DNA of 24,974 nt from CAYFUR01 sp964346275 (lineage in GTDB: Bacteria; Sumerlaeota; Sumerlaeia; SLMS01). Positions 23,017 to 24,974 of this stretch are shown piece after piece. The stretch lies in assembly GCA_964346275.1 (NCBI GenBank), contig CAYFUR010000054.1, positions 1 through 24,974 of the forward strand, written 5' to 3'. Both the position numbers and the translations under genes were made by a program. A model generated the notes under the pieces. That model ran no database searches and was not told where the DNA came from. It saw nothing but the letters and a program-made list of their open reading frames with translations. Numbering within the stretch: position 1 is the stretch's first letter; every line of letters starts with the position of its first letter.

Positions 23017-24018
23017 TCAAATCTCATCCTGGCGGATACAGGCGCCCAGGTGATCGGGATCGTCCGATTCCCTGGGGCGGACCAGCGGCGGCACGGCCTG
23101 GCGGCATTCCGGGATGGCAAAGGGGCACCGCGGATGGAAGGGACAGCCCGCGGGAGGATTGACCGGGCTCGGCGTCTCTCCCTTCACGGGCAGGTATTCG
23201 CGCCGGCCCCGAGGGTCGGGAATCGGAATCGATTCGAGCAGCGCCCGCGTATAGGGATGGGCCGGTTTATTGAAGAGACTTTCCTTCCGGCCGATCTCGA
23301 CAATCCTTCCGAGATACATGATCGCGATGCGGTCGCTGATGTACTCCACGACGGAAAGGTCGTGAGATATAAAGATATACGTGAGCCCGAGGGATTTCTG
23401 CAGCTCGACCATGAGGTTGATCACCTGCGCCTGGACGGACACGTCGAGCGCGGAAACGGGTTCATCGGCGATGATGATTTTCGGTTCCAGGGCCAGGGCG
23501 CGGGCGATTCCGGCCCGCTGGCGCTGCCCCCCGGAAAACTCATGGGGATAGCGCTCCATCATTTCGCGCTGGAGGCCAACCTGCTCCAGAAGCAGCGAGG
23601 TTTTTTCCTCGCGCTCGGCCTTGGCGCCGATGCGGTGGATTGTCAGCGGCTCGCGCACGATCTCGCCGATGGTCATGCGGGGATTGAGCGACGAGTAAGG
23701 GTCCTGGAAAATCATCTGCATATCGCGCCGCATGAGGAATTGCTCGCGCCGGCTGGCCTGGGAGAGGTCGATGCCCTCGAACCGGACGTGGCCGGCGGTC
23801 GGCTCTTCGAGCATCATGATCGTGCGGCCGAGCGTCGACTTGCCGCAGCCCGATTCGCCCACCAGGCCGAGCGTTTCTCCCCGATGGAGGGTGAAGCTGA
23901 CATCCTCGACGGCCTGCACCCGCGCCTGGACTCCACCAAACAGCCCGCCGCGCACGGGAAAATACTTCTTCAACCCCTCGACCTGGAGAATCGCGCCGTT
24001 GTTTTGCGTGTCGCTCAC
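23017..24018 (-). CDS. Oligopeptide/dipeptide ABC transporter ATP-binding protein (OppF/DppF type)
   Basis: 333 aa. It powers peptide import together with a second ATPase and two permeases at the inner membrane. Motifs: Walker A GESGCGKST (54-62), Q-loop IFQDPYSSLNP, signature FSGGQRQR (161-168), Walker B IIIADEP with Asp185/Glu186, D-loop SALD and switch FISHD. The C-terminus has the OppD/F extension with HPYTRALLESIP and a Cys cluster (GCPFHPRCPFAIPEC). The GTG start at 24018 makes a GTGA overlap with the upstream ATPase gene and has GGAGGAGG ten bases before it (24029-24036). An ATG at 24051 lacks this. Peptide versus nickel or other substrates cannot be told from the ATPase alone. Confidence 0.95.
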   Translation of the reverse strand: MSDTQNNGAILQVEGLKKYFPVRGGLFGGVQARVQAVEDVSFTLHRGETLGLVGESGCGKSTLGRTIMMLEEPTAGHVRFEGIDLSQASRREQFLMRRDMQMIFQDPYSSLNPRMTIGEIVREPLTIHRIGAKAEREEKTSLLLEQVGLQREMMERYPHEFSGGQRQRAGIARALALEPKIIIADEPVSALDVSVQAQVINLMVELQKSLGLTYIFISHDLSVVEYISDRIAIMYLGRIVEIGRKESLFNKPAHPYTRALLESIPIPDPRGRREYLPVKGETPSPVNPPAGCPFHPRCPFAIPECRQAVPPLVRPRESDDPDHLGACIRQDEI

Positions 24019-24974
24019 GAAGTGGCGCCCTCCTCCAGTGGGAAATGGCATTCCACCCAGTGGCCGTCGGCGATTTCGCGCAGTTCAGGCTCCTGCTCGC
24101 GGCATTCCTCCCCCGCGCGGAAACAGCGCGGAGCAAAGCGGCATCCTTCGTGGCGTTTGAAAAGCGAGGGAACCGTGCCCTCGATGGTGGGAAGCGGCTC
24201 GTCCTTGGTCTTGCCCCGCCGGGGAACGCTTTCCAGCAGGCCCCTGGTATAAGGATGGCGCGGCTTTTCGAAGAGCGTATAGACATCGCAGCTCTCCACC
24301 ACGCGCCCCGCATACATCACCGCAACATCATCGCAGGTCTCCGCGATCACTCCGATGTCGTGTGTAATGAGGATAATCGCCATGCCGGTGCGTTGCTGCA
24401 GGTCTTTCATGAGAAAGAGAATCTGCTTTTGAATCGTCACGTCGAGAGCCGTGGTGGGCTCATCCGCAATGAGCAAATCCGGCTCGAGCATCAGCGCCAA
24501 AGCGATCATGACACGTTGCTTCATGCCGCCGCTGAGTTCGTGGGGGTAGTTGGACAAACGCGAGCGAGGATCGGGGATGCCGACTTCGTTCATCGCTTGC
24601 ACCATGCGCTCTTCGGCCCGGGGACCTTTCAGGCCGAATCGTTTTTCCAGCACCTCGGCGAGAATGCGCCGGATGGTAAAGACGGGGTTCAGCGACGCCA
24701 TGGGATCCTGAAAGATCATGGCGATCTGCCGGCCGCGCACATCCTGCATTTCGCGGAGAGGAAGCTTCAGTAAATCCCGCTCTTTCCAGAGGATCTCGCC
24801 TCCGGCGATGTGCCCCGGCGGATCGGGCACAAGGCGCAGCACCGACATGGCGGAGACGCTCTTGCCACAGCCGGACTCGCCCACGATGCCGAGGATGCGG
24901 CCGGGCTCGACGGAGAAGGAGACGCCGTCCACGGCATGGTTGACGCCGCCTTCGCCGCGAAAATCCACCCGCAG
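24015..24974 (-). CDS. Oligopeptide/dipeptide ABC transporter ATP-binding protein (OppD/DppD type), N-terminus beyond window
   Basis: The open frame continues to the right edge (LRVDFRGEGGVNHAVDGVSF), matching the first strand of OppD proteins, so the true start is outside. An in-frame GTG at 24968 would leave the first strand short and is not used. Motifs: Walker A GESGCGKSV, Q-loop IFQDPMASLNP, signature LSGGMKQR, Walker B LLIADEP, D-loop TALD, switch ITHD, and the C-terminal OppD/F region HPYTRGLLESVP with CRFAPRC. It pairs with the next gene (4-base GTGA overlap) as the heterodimeric motor of a peptide importer. Permease and binding-protein genes probably lie upstream, to the right of the window. 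Confidence 0.95.
   Translation of the reverse strand: MRVDFRGEGGVNHAVDGVSFSVEPGRILGIVGESGCGKSVSAMSVLRLVPDPPGHIAGGEILWKERDLLKLPLREMQDVRGRQIAMIFQDPMASLNPVFTIRRILAEVLEKRFGLKGPRAEERMVQAMNEVGIPDPRSRLSNYPHELSGGMKQRVMIALALMLEPDLLIADEPTTALDVTIQKQILFLMKDLQQRTGMAIILITHDIGVIAETCDDVAVMYAGRVVESCDVYTLFEKPRHPYTRGLLESVPRRGKTKDEPLPTIEGTVPSLFKRHEGCRFAPRCFRAGEECREQEPELREIADGHWVECHFPLEEGATS

Noticed and set aside
1..24974. Search for CRISPR arrays, tRNA/rRNA genes, insertion sequences and prophage genes
   Set aside because: No spaced repeats, cloverleaf sequences, transposase motifs or phage structural genes were recognised by eye. A tRNA or small-RNA scan could still find something short.

Overview
The window is GC-rich and densely coded. 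It looks like a chromosomal segment of a Gram-negative-type bacterium: it has a lipoprotein signal, Sec signal peptides, an Opp/Dpp-type transporter and housekeeping translation genes. I cannot name the phylum. It encodes both a GluRS and a dedicated GlnRS, plus several secreted proteins of unknown role, which would fit a poorly characterised lineage, but that is a guess. No rRNA, tRNA, CRISPR array, insertion sequence or phage gene was seen. Nearly everything is on the minus strand; only trmL (5734-6210) and an EF-G-like gene (7558-9654) are on plus.

Layout, left to right. 1-299: start of a response-regulator receiver domain cut by the window edge. 413-2723 (minus): a tight three-gene unit of a TrpG/PabA-type glutamine amidotransferase, an unrecognised 276-aa protein and a lipoprotein with two DTG aspartic-protease motifs, joined by ATGA overlaps. 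2954-4579: nusA with a poly-lysine start and a long acidic tail, ending in a clear intrinsic terminator. 4750-5685: a TPR protein, divergent from trmL. 6278-7255: an exported two-domain fasciclin protein. 7558-9654: an EF-G-like GTPase whose G3 motif is DCPGY instead of DTPGH.

9724-16463 (minus) is the most unusual region. Four closely packed genes run GH31 glycosidase, membrane-anchored endonuclease/exonuclease/phosphatase (EEP) protein, a GspE/PilB-like protein that has lost its nucleotide-binding motifs, and a RadC protein with an N-terminal endonuclease-III-like module carrying four cysteines for an Fe-S cluster. The last two share one base (TGATG) and are probably translationally coupled. 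The pair of a presumed dead secretion ATPase and a glycosylase-RadC fusion is the best candidate here for an undescribed system.

16585-19646 holds two secreted proteins of unknown function, one beta-propeller-like and one built from carboxypeptidase-regulatory-like domains. 19704-22928 is glnS followed by gltX. 23017-24974 is a pair of oligopeptide/dipeptide ABC transporter ATPases, the second cut by the right edge.

Starts were chosen by eye from Shine-Dalgarno spacing and gene overlaps. Several differ from the longest open frame; each case is noted.
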